Origin: Voacanga thouarsii
Taxonomy: Eukaryota; Streptophyta; Magnoliopsida; Gentianales; Apocynaceae
Direction of reading: 5' to 3'
DNA length: 64,000 nt
Assembly: GCA_026120185.1 (NCBI GenBank)
Contig: JANUWF010002120.1
Location: 372,001 to 436,000, forward strand
The position numbers were made by a program, and so were the translations under genes. Positions 34,786 through 46,345 of this stretch are shown in pieces; the first letter of the stretch is position 1; every line of letters begins with the position of its first letter. The notes under the pieces were generated by a model. That model was not told where the DNA came from. It ran no database searches and was given only the letters and a program-made list of their open reading frames with translations.

Positions 34786-35030
34786 TCTTGTTCTTATTTT
34801 CTCTCACAAATATTTTTCCAATTTAATCCTCAAGCTATCTCCCTATTTCCACCTCAAGCAAAATTACCATTTTGCCCTTCTTACTTAATAAGCACAATTA
34901 AACCATCTAGGCTACAAATCACATATCCAAAGCACATAAAATCATACCAAAATATATTTATGCATGCAAGAAAATATGATATACATCCTGACCCCCTTAC
35001 TTTAGGGTTGGTTTTAATTGGGGTTTCACA

Positions 35031-35447
35031 CTTAGACATCCTAAACTTATCTTAAGGTTAATCACATTTCAAAGGTATAAACAAAACGTATTAAGCCTCC
35101 TAATCATAGTTAGCCTTAAAGTAATCGCAGTTAACCTTATTAACTACTCCTACATTGAAAAAAAATTTATCTCAAAAATATGATTTGCATGTTATATGGA
35201 GTAATTTGTGTCTATCTCCTCGAGCTTAACTCGTCCAAATTTTATGTAAATCGAGGTCGACGTCACCCTTAAAATTTTTATCTCATAAAACCTTCTTCTC
35301 GATAAACCAAACATTTTTTGTTCTGGGACCTCATGCTTAACCTCTCTCTATAATGAATAAGTCAATGGTCAAAGTCCAAAATTCTTAACCCCCTCTGGAT
35401 TTCTTGTTCTTAACCCTTCACTTAACTTCCAACATGAGGATCTTATA
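35031..35447 (-). repeat. G0 LTR, right part
   Basis: After the CTTAG duplication the old LTR continues to about 35447, where GAGGATCTTATA parallels the LTR start region of G2 (GTGGGATGTTATA at 51011-51023). Confidence 0.45.
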
Positions 35448-36393
35448 ATTCTCCCTTTCTTTAAGGAAATTATAATTACCTGCAAATAATTTTGGGTTTG
35501 ATTGATGCATCTCTACTTCTATAACTCTTTAAATAACATTAATGATTCCTTTCTGATGGCCCTCATTTGTCATGACTGCACATACACTGTGCACTCTAGT
35601 GTTATAACAATTGCCCAAATATGCGAAACCTTGTAATGTTAACTATGAATTTCGTAATATTATCCTACTATAGGGTTTCTATATCAGTATTTCAAACTTA
35701 TTTTATTGTCAGGCCTTCATATAACTATAAGTAGCATCCATCTCAACCACTTACTTTGTCAAGTTCAATTGAGATCTAATATCACCGCAATATCAATCTA
35801 CCTCACAACCACTATACAACAAATCAAACTCAAGCTTGGTTAATTCTTCATATGATAACTACTTGTATATACATTCACTTCCCTCATGTAATCCTATACA
35901 AATCTTAGAATAGTTCAACCTTTGCCTTCACGTCCTAGATACATTTGCATATCCTATTTTCATAGAAGTTTTAAGAGATATCTAGGTCATTCATCTCTTT
36001 ATTACTATAACTCTTTTTAATTCGTTTGAAAGTATTTTCAATCTTCTTTGATTATTTTAACCTTTTGTACCTTCTTCCTACTTCCAATGTCTTTTTGGGT
36101 CTCAGACTTCCTTTCCCCCCCTTTTTTTTGACATGTCAATAATGACTAGTCATTCTTCCTAAGAGATTCCGATCATTTTCCATAGAAAAAAAAATAGTAT
36201 TGTTTATTGCAAGCAATTCATAATATGTGCTTTTGTTATGCTCATTATACATAGAAGTCTAAGTTTTTTACACTCAATATAATCTTTAATTTGGTTACTC
36301 ATCAATTCAACCATACATTACAGGTTTTTCTACTCTTCGTTTACAACTTAAGACCGAATCGTTTACTCTATTAGCCCTAAGGGCATTCTCCTA
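35448..36393 (-). other. G0 PPT-like tract and degenerate internal sequence
   Basis: ATTCTCCCTTTCTTTAAGG at 35448-35466 is, on the minus strand, a purine-rich tract next to the LTR end, like the PPT of G2. The following 900 bases show no gene; they are presumed internal sequence of G0 until Copia S begins at 36394. Confidence 0.4.
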
Positions 36394-37921
36394 TGTTTTG
36401 ACTTATGACAAACATTGATGAGGACTAACTTGTGTGATTTACATGTGATAGGACATGTTTAACCTCAGTTATTTCAAGTCATGCAAATAAGATTGCTAAG
36501 CAACTTTTGAGCAATGGAATCCAAGAATGGGTGATCAAGTAGAAGACCAAGCTTAAGAGATTACATACCAAGAAGTCCTTATGGATGAACCTTAGACTAG
36601 GAATCGTTGTTAAGGTATTATCTGTGTAATTTCCTATGTCTTCTTTACCTTATGATTCAATTTATTTCTACCTTGAAGCATATAAACAAAGAGATTTCAA
36701 AATTTTTATATCTTAGAATTTAGGATTGAGTAGTTTAGATGACTCTACATCCAAAAGATTCGTCCAAAATTTTGTGAACAGTGTCAACTCAATTCTGGCT
36801 GAAAAAGTGCCATTTTGGACTTACCTTTTGAATGCACCATTGTCTAAAACTCTAAAAATCTAACAGCATGAAACGAGCTATTAACTAGCCATTGTTGTCC
36901 TACTTTTCACTTCTATAAATGCTATTTAAATCCAATTTTCTGTAAAATTTTTGTTCTATCTTCTCAAAAACACTCTTACACTTTAGAAAACAAAAATCTT
37001 TCTTTTCATTGTGCTTCAAAGGTGAAATCGAATTATTCAAAAGGTAAAAGACTATTGGAGCTTATTTGTTCATATCTGCTCAAACTTGTAAGCTATTTTT
37101 ATAAGTTTTCCTTCATTCTATCTAGTATCAAGGTTGTGGTGTAAACCCCAATTGGAGTCAGCCTTGTTTGGTGAATGTATCAAGGTTGTGATATAAAACC
37201 TAGTTGGGGTGAACCTTGATTGTGTGTTTGAAGAGGTTGGGTATAAAACCAAGTTGGTCATTCTCTTATGTAAGATTGGTGTAGCTTACCACCATTGATT
37301 TGAGAAAACGTTTTTAGTGATTGTGTTGAAATCCTTAAGTGGGTACTTAAGGTAGTGGATGTAGATCGGTTGAGGATCGAACCACTATAAATTCTTGTGT
37401 CTTCTCTTTTGCATTTCATTCACATTTCACTGCTGCATTTTTTACTGGTTATTAGAACAAAATTTTTTTATCTCAATCTCTGCATTTGTTGATAAGCTTT
37501 AAAGACCTTTATATTCTACAAAAAAGTTTGTATTTAATGCCTCAACTCTCGTCTTTAAAACAACCATCTTCTTACCATTTAGTGGTGCTCTAAAAGATTC
37601 TTATTTGCACTCCATCAGCTATGAAGCAATTTGTCTTTGTGAACAAAAGCACTACACTCCTTTTTGCTTTCATTGTTTTAATCAAAGACTTTTATACAGT
37701 TGGGTAAAATTGTTATTATTATTTCATCTACCCATCTTAACTATAAATATTATTTTCGGCATTTAGTAGTGTGTTGAAAGTTTTTTTACTGAACATTCAA
37801 GTTTGCATTTTTTTTTTCTTTGAACTCACACTTTGATAAGCCATTGCAAAAAATACATCAAAGATTTTTCAAATCGTACTTATTTGCTATAAACCTTATT
37901 CACCCCCTCTAAGGTTTATCA
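36394..37921 (+). repeat. S 5' LTR
   Basis: Starts TGTTTTGACTTATGACAAAC and ends TTTATCA two bases before the PBS; about 1.53 kb. It contains repeated GGTTGTGRTRTAAACCCYA-like and TTGGGGTGAACCTTG segments (37130-37260) typical of the R/U5 region of this lineage. The 5' boundary is inferred from the TGTTTTGA start and is not confirmed by a second LTR copy. Confidence 0.7.
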
Positions 37922-37923
37922 AT

Positions 37924-37934
37924 TGGTATCAGAG
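37924..37934 (+). promoter_or_regulatory. S primer-binding site (tRNA-iMet)
   Basis: TGGTATCAGAG, then A instead of the last C expected, two bases after the LTR end. Eleven of twelve positions agree. Confidence 0.88.
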
Positions 37935-37985
37935 ACTTAGTGTACATTATTATCTATTTAATAGCCTTGTAGGAAAAGATCTGAA

Positions 37986-38910
37986 TGGCAAACACTACTG
38001 CTCTATCCTACATTAAAGGATCCTCAACAAATAGACCACCTTTGTTCTGTTGAAGCAATTATATAATTTGAAAAAATAGAATGAAGATTTATGTTTGCTC
38101 AATCAACTTTGTGCTGTGGAAACTGATTGAAAATGGACCTTTTGTCTCGTCAAAATTTGTTGATAGCGAAAAAGTGCTAAAACAGAGTGACAAATATATA
38201 ATGAGGACATTGCGAAAATGACTCTGAAATTTCAGGCAATGAACATATTGTGATGTGCTCTTGATGTAAATGAATACAACCATGTTAGTGGTTGTGATTC
38301 AGCTCACGAAATATGGAGACTACTTAAGGTCACCTATGAGGGGACTAATTAAGTAAAAGAATCAAAGTTGGGAATGTTAGTCCACCATTATGAGTTGTTC
38401 ACTATGAAACTATGTGAAAACATCACTGATATGTTCACTCGTTTCACAAACATCTTGAATGGTCTAAAGGCCTATGAAAAGATCTACCCATTTGGGGAGC
38501 AAAATAGGAAATTGCTTGTTGCTCTACCAAAAAGTTAGCAGCCAAAAACCTTGGCTATAGAGGAATCAAAAAATCTGAATAGTGTATCTACTGAAGAGCT
38601 TATTGGCTCTCTGTTAACCTATGAAATGAAACTGAAAAAGTTTTAAGAGCATGATGAAGATGATAGAGGCAAAAGAGGAATTGTCTTAAAAGTTGTAAAT
38701 GATGAAGCTATTAGTGAACAATCTGAAAGTGATTGTGACACTAATTTGGACAATGAAGAATGGGCCATGGTTGCTAGAAAATTCAAGAAAATGTTCAGAA
38801 AAGGCAACTTCAGCAAAGGCAAGAAATTTGTCAAAAAGAAAAGGCAAACTTCGTCTTCTGAACCTCAGTGCTACGAATGCAAGAGCACGAAGAATTTTAT
38901 TACTGATTGA
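37986..38910 (+). pseudogene. S gag, N-terminal part
   Basis: Begins MANTTALSYIKG, then in shifting frames NGPFVSSKF, then from about 38400 LFTMKLCENITDMFTRFTN and ILNGLKAYEKIYPF, the capsid region shared by SIRE-type gags. A segment STEELIGSLLTYEMKLK precedes an acidic piece (SEQSESDCDTNLDNEEWAM) and a basic piece (FRKGNFSKGKKFVKKKR). A first zinc knuckle follows (CYECKSTKNFITD, with the H lost). Several in-frame stops (for example FC-stop-SN near 38050 and KS-stop-QP near 38536) disable it. Confidence 0.75.
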
Positions 38911-39684
38911 AAAGCCAAGCACAACAAGAAGAAAAGAAAAGGACTGATTAGGACTTGGGACCAAGCTGAATTTGAGGCAGAAGAAAGTTGTGAATCTAAA
39001 AAGGAGAAAATAAACATCGGCTTTATAGCCATGAATGATAAGGTAAATCCCACTTTTCCAAATTTGATATCTGAATTGTATGATTTTGATAGTGAGAAGA
39101 CTAGTAATCCGAATGAATTGCTTTTCGACGTGTTTCATGAACTTAAAAAATTATCTAGAAGAAACAAGTAAATGAAAATAAAAATTGATTCCTTGTTAGA
39201 TGAAAATGCTAAGCTGTTAAATGAGAATAAAGCCTTACTTGATTCTATTATGTGCTTAAGTGTTGAAAATGATGTTATCCTAACTTTTTTGCATTGTATA
39301 ACACTTGAGAACAAATGTTTGTGTGACAAAGTACTTTCTCTTGAAAATAAGCTTAGTGATTTAAATAACATGAAAAGTAGAGTTGATGACCTCACCATTT
39401 GTATTAAGAAATTCACTGATGATCAAGACAATCTAAATAAATTGGTTGGAGTACAGTGTATAGCTGGAAATAGGAGTGATGGTCAAGACAAGGCAGAAAA
39501 TCACAAACCTCATTTTGTGAAAGCTAGAAACTCAAATGTTGATCATATATGTTGTTCTTATTGTGGTAAAAATGGACACAATGCATTTAGGTGTCACATT
39601 AGGAAACTAGTTGAATGTGGTATGAAAATTGTTTGGAGATTTAAAAGAACTATCACTAACCCCCAAGGACCCAAGAAAATATAG
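38911..39684 (+). pseudogene. S gag, C-terminal coiled coil and second zinc knuckle
   Basis: An acidic stretch (AEFEAEESCESKKEK) and IGFIAMNDKV lead into a 170-codon open stretch (39172-39684). It is preceded by one TAA after LKKLSRRNK. Residues 1-80 of this stretch form heptad-rich sequence (IDSLLDENAKLLNENKALLD), a likely coiled coil. Near residue 125-140 lies CSYCGKNGHNAFRC, an intact CX2CX4HX4C knuckle that binds RNA. This coiled coil between two knuckles is typical of SIRE/Maximus gags. It stops at 39684, just before the protease. Confidence 0.8.
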
Positions 39685-39699
39685 GTACCAAAAGCTATT

Positions 39700-40110
39700 C
39701 TTCCACCTCATGAATAGGTACATCAGTTGCAAAACTTGAGCTCCACAAAATGGTTTTTGGATAGTGGATGCTCAAAACACATGATGAAAAATGCTACACT
39801 AATGGATGACCTTCAAGCTACAAATGATGGATTTGTCATATTTTGAGATAAGAAACAAGGAAAATACTCGATATAGGTAACGTTGGTAAGGGATCCTCCA
39901 TCATTATCAAGCAAGTATTATTGATTGATGAATTAAAGTGTAACTTGATTAGTATTAATCATTTATGTGACAATAACTGCAAGTTATTTTTAAAAAAAGA
40001 TTTATGCTCTATCACTGATAATTTTTGTGATGAAATCAATTTTTTTTTTGGTCAACTGAATTAGTAATGTCTATGTATTATATCTTGATAATCCTATTAC
40101 TTATGATGTA
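39700..40110 (+). pseudogene. S protease (degenerate)
   Basis: KWFLDSGCSKHMMKN at about 39750-39793 is an intact Copia protease active site (DSG). Downstream the frame is interrupted by stops and frameshifts; fragments such as LINHLCDNNCKLF in a shifted frame follow the family layout up to about 40070. The active-site block is one of the best preserved parts of S. Confidence 0.75.
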
Positions 40111-40119
40111 AAGTGCCTT

Positions 40120-40545
40120 TCCGTAAATGATGTTGATGGCTACCTTTAGCATTAAAGGTTAGGCCATATTTCTATCAATTTGTTAGATAGATTGTCCCTA
40201 AAAGAGCTTAAAAAAGGACTTCCCAAAATGATGTTTGACAAAAAAAAAAAAAAAAAACCCAATTGTATGATGCTTGCTAAATTGGAAAACAAACCGAGAA
40301 ATATTTCAAACCCAAGAAAATGATTTAAATCTCAAAACCTAATGCGCTAATTCATATGGATTTGACCACTAGCCTAAGTGGAGGTATGTTCATGTATTAA
40401 TAGATGATTTTTTTTTTAGATTTACTTGGACCTTATCTTTGGCACAAAAAAAAAGAGGTGATGAGTATGTAGGTAGCTCAAAGAAAAATGGCATTAAACA
40501 TCATGAAGCTCCATCATTTAACAACCATGCCAAAGAAGAGGAACT
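40120..40545 (+). pseudogene. S GAG-pre-integrase and integrase remnant, mostly deleted
   Basis: RLGHISINLLDRLSLKELKK (about 40156-40215) and a KPNCMMLAKLENK segment represent the HHCC region, and LIHMDLTTSLSGGMFMY (about 40350-40400) the first catalytic D block. Then only a DFFF-like remnant remains before an unrelated Lys/Glu-rich stretch leads into RT. Most of the roughly 250-residue integrase core has been deleted, so S could not have integrated on its own. Confidence 0.7.
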
Positions 40546-41066
40546 AGAAGGTTAACAAGTTGAAGAAAATGAGCAAAGAAGTATTAAGAACATTGATCAG
40601 ACTCTGCCAAAAGATTGGAAGTCCAAACTCATCCATCCAAAAGAACAGATCATTGGCGATACTAGCTGCGGAGTCAACTAAATGGTATTTTGTTGATAAC
40701 TTTACTCTACTCTCTAGTACTGAACCTAATTACATTAATATAGCTTTGCATGATGATTTTTGGATTATGGCCATGCAAGTAAATTCAAATCAATTTGAAA
40801 AAATTAAGTTTGGAAGCTACTCCTAGACCACTTGATCATCTCATAATTAGCACCAAATGGGTTTTCAAAAGCAAACTTGATGAGCATATCATTGTTATTA
40901 AAGCTAGATTAATTTCCCAATGGTTCAATCAAGAAAAGGGCATTGACTATGATAAAACTTTTGCTCCTGCTGCTAGATTAGAATCCATTAGAATATTACT
41001 TGTTTTTTGTATTTTTTTTAAAGGTTTTATACTCTATCAAATGGGTGTTAAAAATGCTTTCTTAAA
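40546..41066 (+). pseudogene. S reverse transcriptase, 5' part up to the G2 insertion
   Basis: DDFWIMAMQ and NQFEKIKFGS (about 40752-40815) correspond to the start of Copia RT. After a frameshift the 152-codon stretch from 40795 holds TKWVFKSKLDEHIIVIKARL, NQEKGIDYDKTFAPAARLES and YQMGVKNAFLN, ending exactly at the TTAAA target duplication. In the last motif the catalytic D of the usual MDVKSAFLNG is G. The continuation lies at 59644. Confidence 0.85.
41062..41066 (+). repeat. Target-site duplication of G2, left copy
   Basis: TTAAA directly before the G2 LTR; the identical right copy is at 59639-59643. It marks the insertion of G2 into the RT gene of S. Confidence 0.92.
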
Positions 41067-41844
41067 TGTAACACCCCTACTAAAGGTAATAGCGGAAACA
41101 TATCAAAACTGGTGTCACCCCGTCCAGTTACTCAGACAAGGGGTCTTTATAACGAAAAAAAAAAAAACCAATAAAGTATGTAAGGTCCAGATCCATACAA
41201 CAACCCATACTGATGGTCACGTGCACATATATAATAAAGAATCTCATACATAAAAATTTCCATTCAACATCAATAACAAGGTACATTATTCTAAAGAGAA
41301 ACGTCCGGGCCTATTCTGCTGCCACTGTAGTGTCGTCCTCTATCCGTAGGTTTGCTCATCTCCGGATCCTACAAAAGGGGTAAGATAAACGACACGTGTG
41401 AGTGAAAAATCACCCAGTGAATCCCGTGTGTGCTAGTGCTTTATCAAAGAGACAGAGTACATAAAACTTTTATAGAATAGCATATCATTTGTGCACTGGA
41501 AATGATTCCAAATCTCTTTAATGAAGAATTTAATCAAAACTCAATCAAAATTGAAAAACTGTATTTCAATATTCAAATCATTGCCCCAGTTTTCAAATCA
41601 CAAGAACTTCTCCAATAGAATGTCGGCCTGTATCCACATGCAAGTCCTGTAGTCCTTGCCTTCAGTGCCACGTATCATTGTACTAAGACCGCTGCCTTCA
41701 GAACTCAGTCGTGCGTCGTTAAAATAAGTACACCGCAGTGTACTTCTGCTCAGGTATACCGCAACATACCTAGTGTACCGCAGCACCCAATCTTTTACTT
41801 GCCACCATAAGTCAAGGATTCTAATGCTAACGTAAATCACCAAG

Positions 41845-43587
41845 TGTTAGTGTTATACCCTAGAGGCAATTACTTGTACGTTGTATATGACACATTTTAT
41901 TTAATAAATGGCATTATTTATCTTACAGTTTCTTTTATTTACTTTTGTGTAATATAAATGTTAGATAAAGTCCCTAATACAACACTGTGTTAAGGAAATC
42001 ATGATAGAGATCATGACATGAGATTCCAACTACACTACATAGTGTTAGTACTTAAATAGTCTCTAGTCGTAGTATTAATAAGATAGGACATCAATAATGC
42101 ATCAAGACTAGCATGTGTTAGATTTTTTGATTTGATCAAGCGGTGTTTCTCATATCCGTGGGTATTGAGATACTTAAAGTTAACATGTGGATGATTGTTA
42201 ATAGAACAAGTATATTGGATAACCTAGCTATGAGATAATCACATGGATAACTATTTAGTGCCATTTATATAATCTCAATATAGCAAACATGCAAGTATCC
42301 TTAGATTTGAGATCTCCAAGGTACTTTATTTGCTGAGCATTGTGCTTTAATTCCAATCTCTGGAGCCAGATCGAGGGCCGCCTAGGGGATGGATATTGGG
42401 TATATTGTGAGGCAAACGAAAGTAGTTGAGAGGGTCAATAAAGGATTCACCACTCCTAATAATAGGGGTGAATATCTCATGGCCACTTGTAGGAATTACT
42501 ACTCAATAAGTCCTTGGCCAAGGCAACTGTGCATTGAAAATAGTTCTAATTGATACACATCTAGAGTAGTGAGTTCCTGGTACAAGTGCTATTATATTCG
42601 GGCTAAAATTAATATATTTTGGAGGGAGTTAGCACTAATTTCGTACTCCAAAACGAATGAGATATTGTATGGTGAAAGGAGTTAATTGCACTATAGTTTG
42701 TTATTGAAGGGTTCATGTCAAGCCACTTGACTTCCTAGACTCTTAGGTGGTCATGATGTGCTGCTAGAAACCACTCATGATATGGGAATATGGGTTTATT
42801 AATTGATGAATTAATAAACCAATCCTGATTAGAATTGATATGATTAATTCTAATTAATTATGGATTATTAATCTCAAAGACGTTTGAATTAATTCATGTT
42901 CGCTACCAATTCACTGGGAAACCTAATAGGTCACACACAATAGAGGATTATATACTCAAGATGTTATTTGATAACATAGTGGGGTTAATTGCGAGAAAGA
43001 GAAGTTGTTATGGTCAAATTATAATTAGTTATAATTTATAAGCTAAATTGTAATTATGAAAACTTGATAATTCCAATTACAATTAGAGAATTCTAATTGT
43101 TTTAGAATTCTCATTTTTTCAGTATTTTTTTGTGACGTATAGGAGATATGCACGAAACCTAAGGGGTGTGGAAAACACGAAAACAACAGCTTCTAAAACC
43201 TTTCCTTTTTCTCTCTTTCTCGTGGTTCTTTAGCAAACAAGAAGAGCAAAAACCCTAGCCGCCACTTTATTTTCTGCTAGCACAGAAAAATCTTAGTGTT
43301 TGAGTATGATCTTCCGTGTGGATTTTTGTTAGAGATAATCACACACTGTGATGGTAGTGGCTGAACATTTGACTCTTATGGTGTTTGATCAAGATGATTG
43401 CTAGATCGCGCCACAATCGTCAGACAAGAAGAAGGAAAATTTTATTTTTCAGACGCACAAAGAAAGCTAAAACCGTTACCTTTTGTTCCTTGTTAAACCT
43501 GTTTTAAATCACATGCTTGTGATCTTGGGGCTTTGATTTCTTAGTTTCCACCACAGTAATCGTTATTGTGATATAGAAATCCCATCA
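41845..43587 (+). repeat. Y 5' LTR
   Basis: Starts TGTTAGTGTTATACCC, ends AATCCCATCA, 1743 bp, followed by a PBS. It aligns with 45488-45916, with 45917-46345 inverted, and with the solo LTR 48112-49907 inverted. Confidence 0.9.
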
Positions 43588-43588
43588 G

Positions 43589-43600
43589 TGGTATTAGAGC
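43589..43600 (+). promoter_or_regulatory. Y primer-binding site (tRNA-iMet)
   Basis: TGGTATTAGAGC, one C-to-T change from the usual sequence, one base after the LTR end. Confidence 0.9.
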
Positions 43601-43740
43601 GTTCCTGCAATGTGTTTTCTAACGGGTTTAAATTTTTGCTGTGAATTGTTCCAAGCATGTCCTATAACTGAAAAATGTTTTCAATGGTGCGAATATGTCT
43701 CTGAAATATGTTTTCTGTTGACTTTATTTTCTATGTCTGA

Positions 43741-44911
43741 TTAACAACCGATCAACCGTCTAATCCCACATCTATTGAGAGAATAGATGAACTTTCTACT
43801 ACACAAGAACCTCATAGGTCTAGTAGGATACGTGTAGCACCTGAGAGATGTGGATTTCTTATTAGTGACCACAATGACGTATTGCTCATAGATGAATATA
43901 AGCCTACTACCTACAAGGATGTTTTGAACAGTTTAGAATCTGGCAAATGGCTTGAGGCCATGAAGTCAGAAATGGATTCTATGTATGACAACTAAGTATG
44001 GACTTTGGTTGATCCACCCAAAGGAATTAAACCTATTAGGTGCAAGTGGGTTTTCAAGAAGAAAACAGACATGGATGGTAACGTAGTTACCTATCAAGCA
44101 CGACTAGTGGCCAATGGTTATCGCCAACAACATGGTATTGACTATGACGAAACCTTCTCGCCAATAGCCATGTTAAAATCCATTAGGATACTACTAGCCA
44201 TTACTGCTCATTATGATTATGAGATTTGGCAAATTGATGTGAAAATAGCTTTCATAAATAGAAATCTAACTGAGGAAATGTATATGACACAACCTGAAAG
44301 TTTCACATCCAATGATAGCACAAAGGTATGTAAGCTGCAAAGGTCCATTTATGAACTTAAGCAAACTTCTAGGAGTTGGAATATCCATTTTGATGAAACA
44401 ATCAAAGAGTTTGGTTTCATGCAAAACATGGATGAGACCTTGTGTATACAAGAAGGTTAGTGGGAGCACAATCATTTTCTTATTTCTTTATGTAGATGAC
44501 ATAATGCTAATAGGAAACGATATACTTGTCTTGCAAATGGTTAAAGTTTGGTTGTCCAAACAATTCTTTATGAAAGACCATGGTGAAGCAACTTATATTC
44601 TTGGAATAAGGATCTACAGAGATAGCTCTAAAAGGTTGCTAGGTCTTTCACAGTTTATATACATAGATAAAGTGCTAAAGAGGTTTAGCATGGAGCAATC
44701 CAAAAAAGGATTCTTACCCATGTCACATGGTGTAGACAATTCAGAGTCGATGTCTCCTAAGACACAAGTTGAAAGGGATCATATGCGTAAGATTCCATAT
44801 GCTTCAGCAGTTGGATCTATCATGTACGCTATGATATGTACAAGGCACGATGTATCTTGTGCTTTCAGTTTGACGAGCAAATACCAATCCGATCCTGGTG
44901 AGGGTCATTGA
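43741..44911 (+). pseudogene. Y reverse transcriptase
   Basis: The coding frame appears at about 43741 within the linker before RT (RSSRIRVAPERCGFLISD) and runs through YKDVLNSLESGKWLEAM, a TAA after MYDN, then a long open stretch from 44005. That stretch holds IRCKWVFKKKTDMDG, GYRQQHGIDYDETFSPIA, YEIWQIDVKIAFINRNL and LQRSIYELKQTSRSW. A frameshift near 44455 leads into the frame with FLYVDDIMLIG, where both catalytic aspartates are intact, and ATYILGIRIYRD. The upstream two thirds of pol and all of gag are deleted. This is the best preserved RT in the window. Confidence 0.9.
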
Positions 44912-45475
44912 ACGGCTGTAAAGAATATCATTAAGTACCTACGAAGGACTAAGAATGTGTTCTTAGTATATGGAGAAGGTGATTTGAAAATAAACGGGTA
45001 TACTGATGCCAGTTTTCAACCTGACAAAGATGATTTCAAATCACAATTCGGCTACATGTTTACGTTGTGCAGAAGGGCAATAAGTTGGAAGATTTCTAAA
45101 CAAGAAACTATTGCCGACTCTACGATAGAAGCTGAGCATATAGCTACTTCTGAAGTAGCTAAGGAGGACATTTGGATCAAGAAGTTCGTGACAGAACTGG
45201 GTGATTCCGAGCGTTGTTGGTCCAATATCTCTATATTGTGACAACAACGGGGCCATTGTACAAACAAATGAGCCACGGTCTCACCAATGATCCAAACACA
45301 TACTGCGACACTATCATTTGATCCAGTAGATCATAGATAGGAATGATGTAAAAATAGAGAGAGTTCCCTCATATGAGAACATAGCCGACCCGCTTACAAA
45401 AGCACTATCCCAAAAAAAACATGATAGGCATGTTGAGTCATTTGGTATTAAATACATGAATGATTGGCTCTAGTG
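44912..45475 (+). pseudogene. Y RNase H and pol C-terminus
   Basis: After a TGA (at GEGH-stop-TAVKN, where the family has W) the frame continues with IIKYLRRTKNVFLVYG, GYTDASFQPDKDD, WKISKQETIADSTIEAEHIA and KFVTELG. The first D (YTDAS) and the E (EAEHIA) of RNase H are present. A frameshift near 45240 leads to the terminal VKIERVPSYENIADPLTKAL block. It ends shortly before the PPT. Confidence 0.88.
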
Positions 45476-45476
45476 C

Positions 45477-45485
45477 AAGTGGGAG
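45477..45485 (+). promoter_or_regulatory. Y polypurine tract
   Basis: AAGTGGGAG, two bases before the second LTR at 45488. Confidence 0.8.
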
Positions 45486-45487
45486 TT

Positions 45488-45916
45488 TGTTAGTGTTATG
45501 CCCTAAAGGCAATCACTTGTATGTTGTATATGACACATTTTATTTAATAAAAGGTGTTATTTATCTTACAGTTTCTTTTGTTTATGTTTGTGTAATATAA
45601 TTGTTAGATAAAATCCCTAGTACAACATTGTGTTAAGGAGATCATGATATGAGATTCCTACTACACTGTATAGTATTAGTACTTAAATAGTCCCTAGTCG
45701 TAGTATTAATGAGATAAGACATCATTAATGCATTAACACTAGCATGTGTTAGACTTCCTGATTTGATCAGGCAGTGCTTCTTATATCCGTAAGTATTGAG
45801 ATATTCAAAGTTAATATGTGGATGCTTGTTAATAGAACAAGTACATTGGATGAATGTGCAAGTATCCTTAGACTTGAGATCTCCAAGGTACTTTGTTGGC
45901 TGAACATTGTGCTTTA
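45488..45916 (+). repeat. Y 3' LTR, truncated
   Basis: Direct copy of the first roughly 500 bases of the Y LTR, with an internal deletion of about 75 bases near 45855 (AACAAGTACATTGGATGA jumps to ATGTGCAAG). It ends in GTGCTTTAATT, where the inverted copy starts. Confidence 0.85.
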
Positions 45917-46345
45917 ATTATATCACTGGCACTAAATAGTAATCCATGTTATTATCTCATAGCTAGGTCATCCAATGTACTTATTCTATTAACAATCATT
46001 CACGTGTTAACTTTGAATATCTCAATACTCACAGATATGAAAACCACCTCCTGATCGAATCAGGAAGTCTAACACATGCTAGTCTTAACACATTAATGAT
46101 GTCCTATCTCATTAATACTATGACTAGGGACTATTTAAGTACTAACACTATACAATGTAGTAGGAATCTCATATCATGATCTCTATCATGATTTCCTAAA
46201 CACAGTGTTACATTAGGGACTTTATCTAACAGTTATAATACACAAAAGTAAACAAAAGAAACTGTAAGATAAATAATGTTTTTTATTAAATAAAATATGC
46301 CATATACAACGTACAAATGATTGCCTCTAGGGCATAACACTAACA
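45917..46345 (-). repeat. Inverted Y LTR fragment
   Basis: Read on the minus strand from 46345 it starts TGTTAGTGTTATGCCC and follows the Y LTR to GTGCCAGTGATATA. It forms an inverted repeat with 45488-45916 with no spacer. It ends against G2 LTR sequence (GTCAGATGC). Confidence 0.9.

Larger units (their letters stand above)
30766..35030 (-). repeat. Solo LTR 'C' of the long-LTR Gypsy family (4.27 kb)
   Basis: On the plus strand it begins TGTAACACCCCAC and ends GGGGTTTCACA, flanked on both sides by a perfect 5-bp TSD, CTTAG (30761-30765 and 31031+4000, that is 35031-35035). It has the same ends, tRNA-like module and general layout as A and B and the same orientation as A. It contains (ATT)n at 32300-32355 and (GA)n at 33090-33108. 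No PBS, PPT or pol domains are seen. ORFs at 32540-34290 on both strands have no family resemblance and are taken as chance. Confidence 0.92.
41845..45916 (+). mobile_element. Y: internally deleted Ty1/Copia element
   Basis: LTR (41845-43587), PBS, RT and RNase H, PPT and a second LTR start (45488). Only 1.9 kb of internal sequence is left: gag, protease and integrase are gone. The RT style resembles that of X (YDYEIWQ motif). The second LTR is truncated at about 45916, where an inverted copy of the same LTR begins. No TSD can be matched at the outer edges (CCAAG left, GTCAG right), so the right end was rearranged. Confidence 0.85.

Noticed and set aside
38643..39416. Minus-strand ORFs of 63-150 codons opposite S gag
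   Set aside because: Shadows of the plus-strand gag, which has recognisable motifs (coiled coil, CCHC knuckle).
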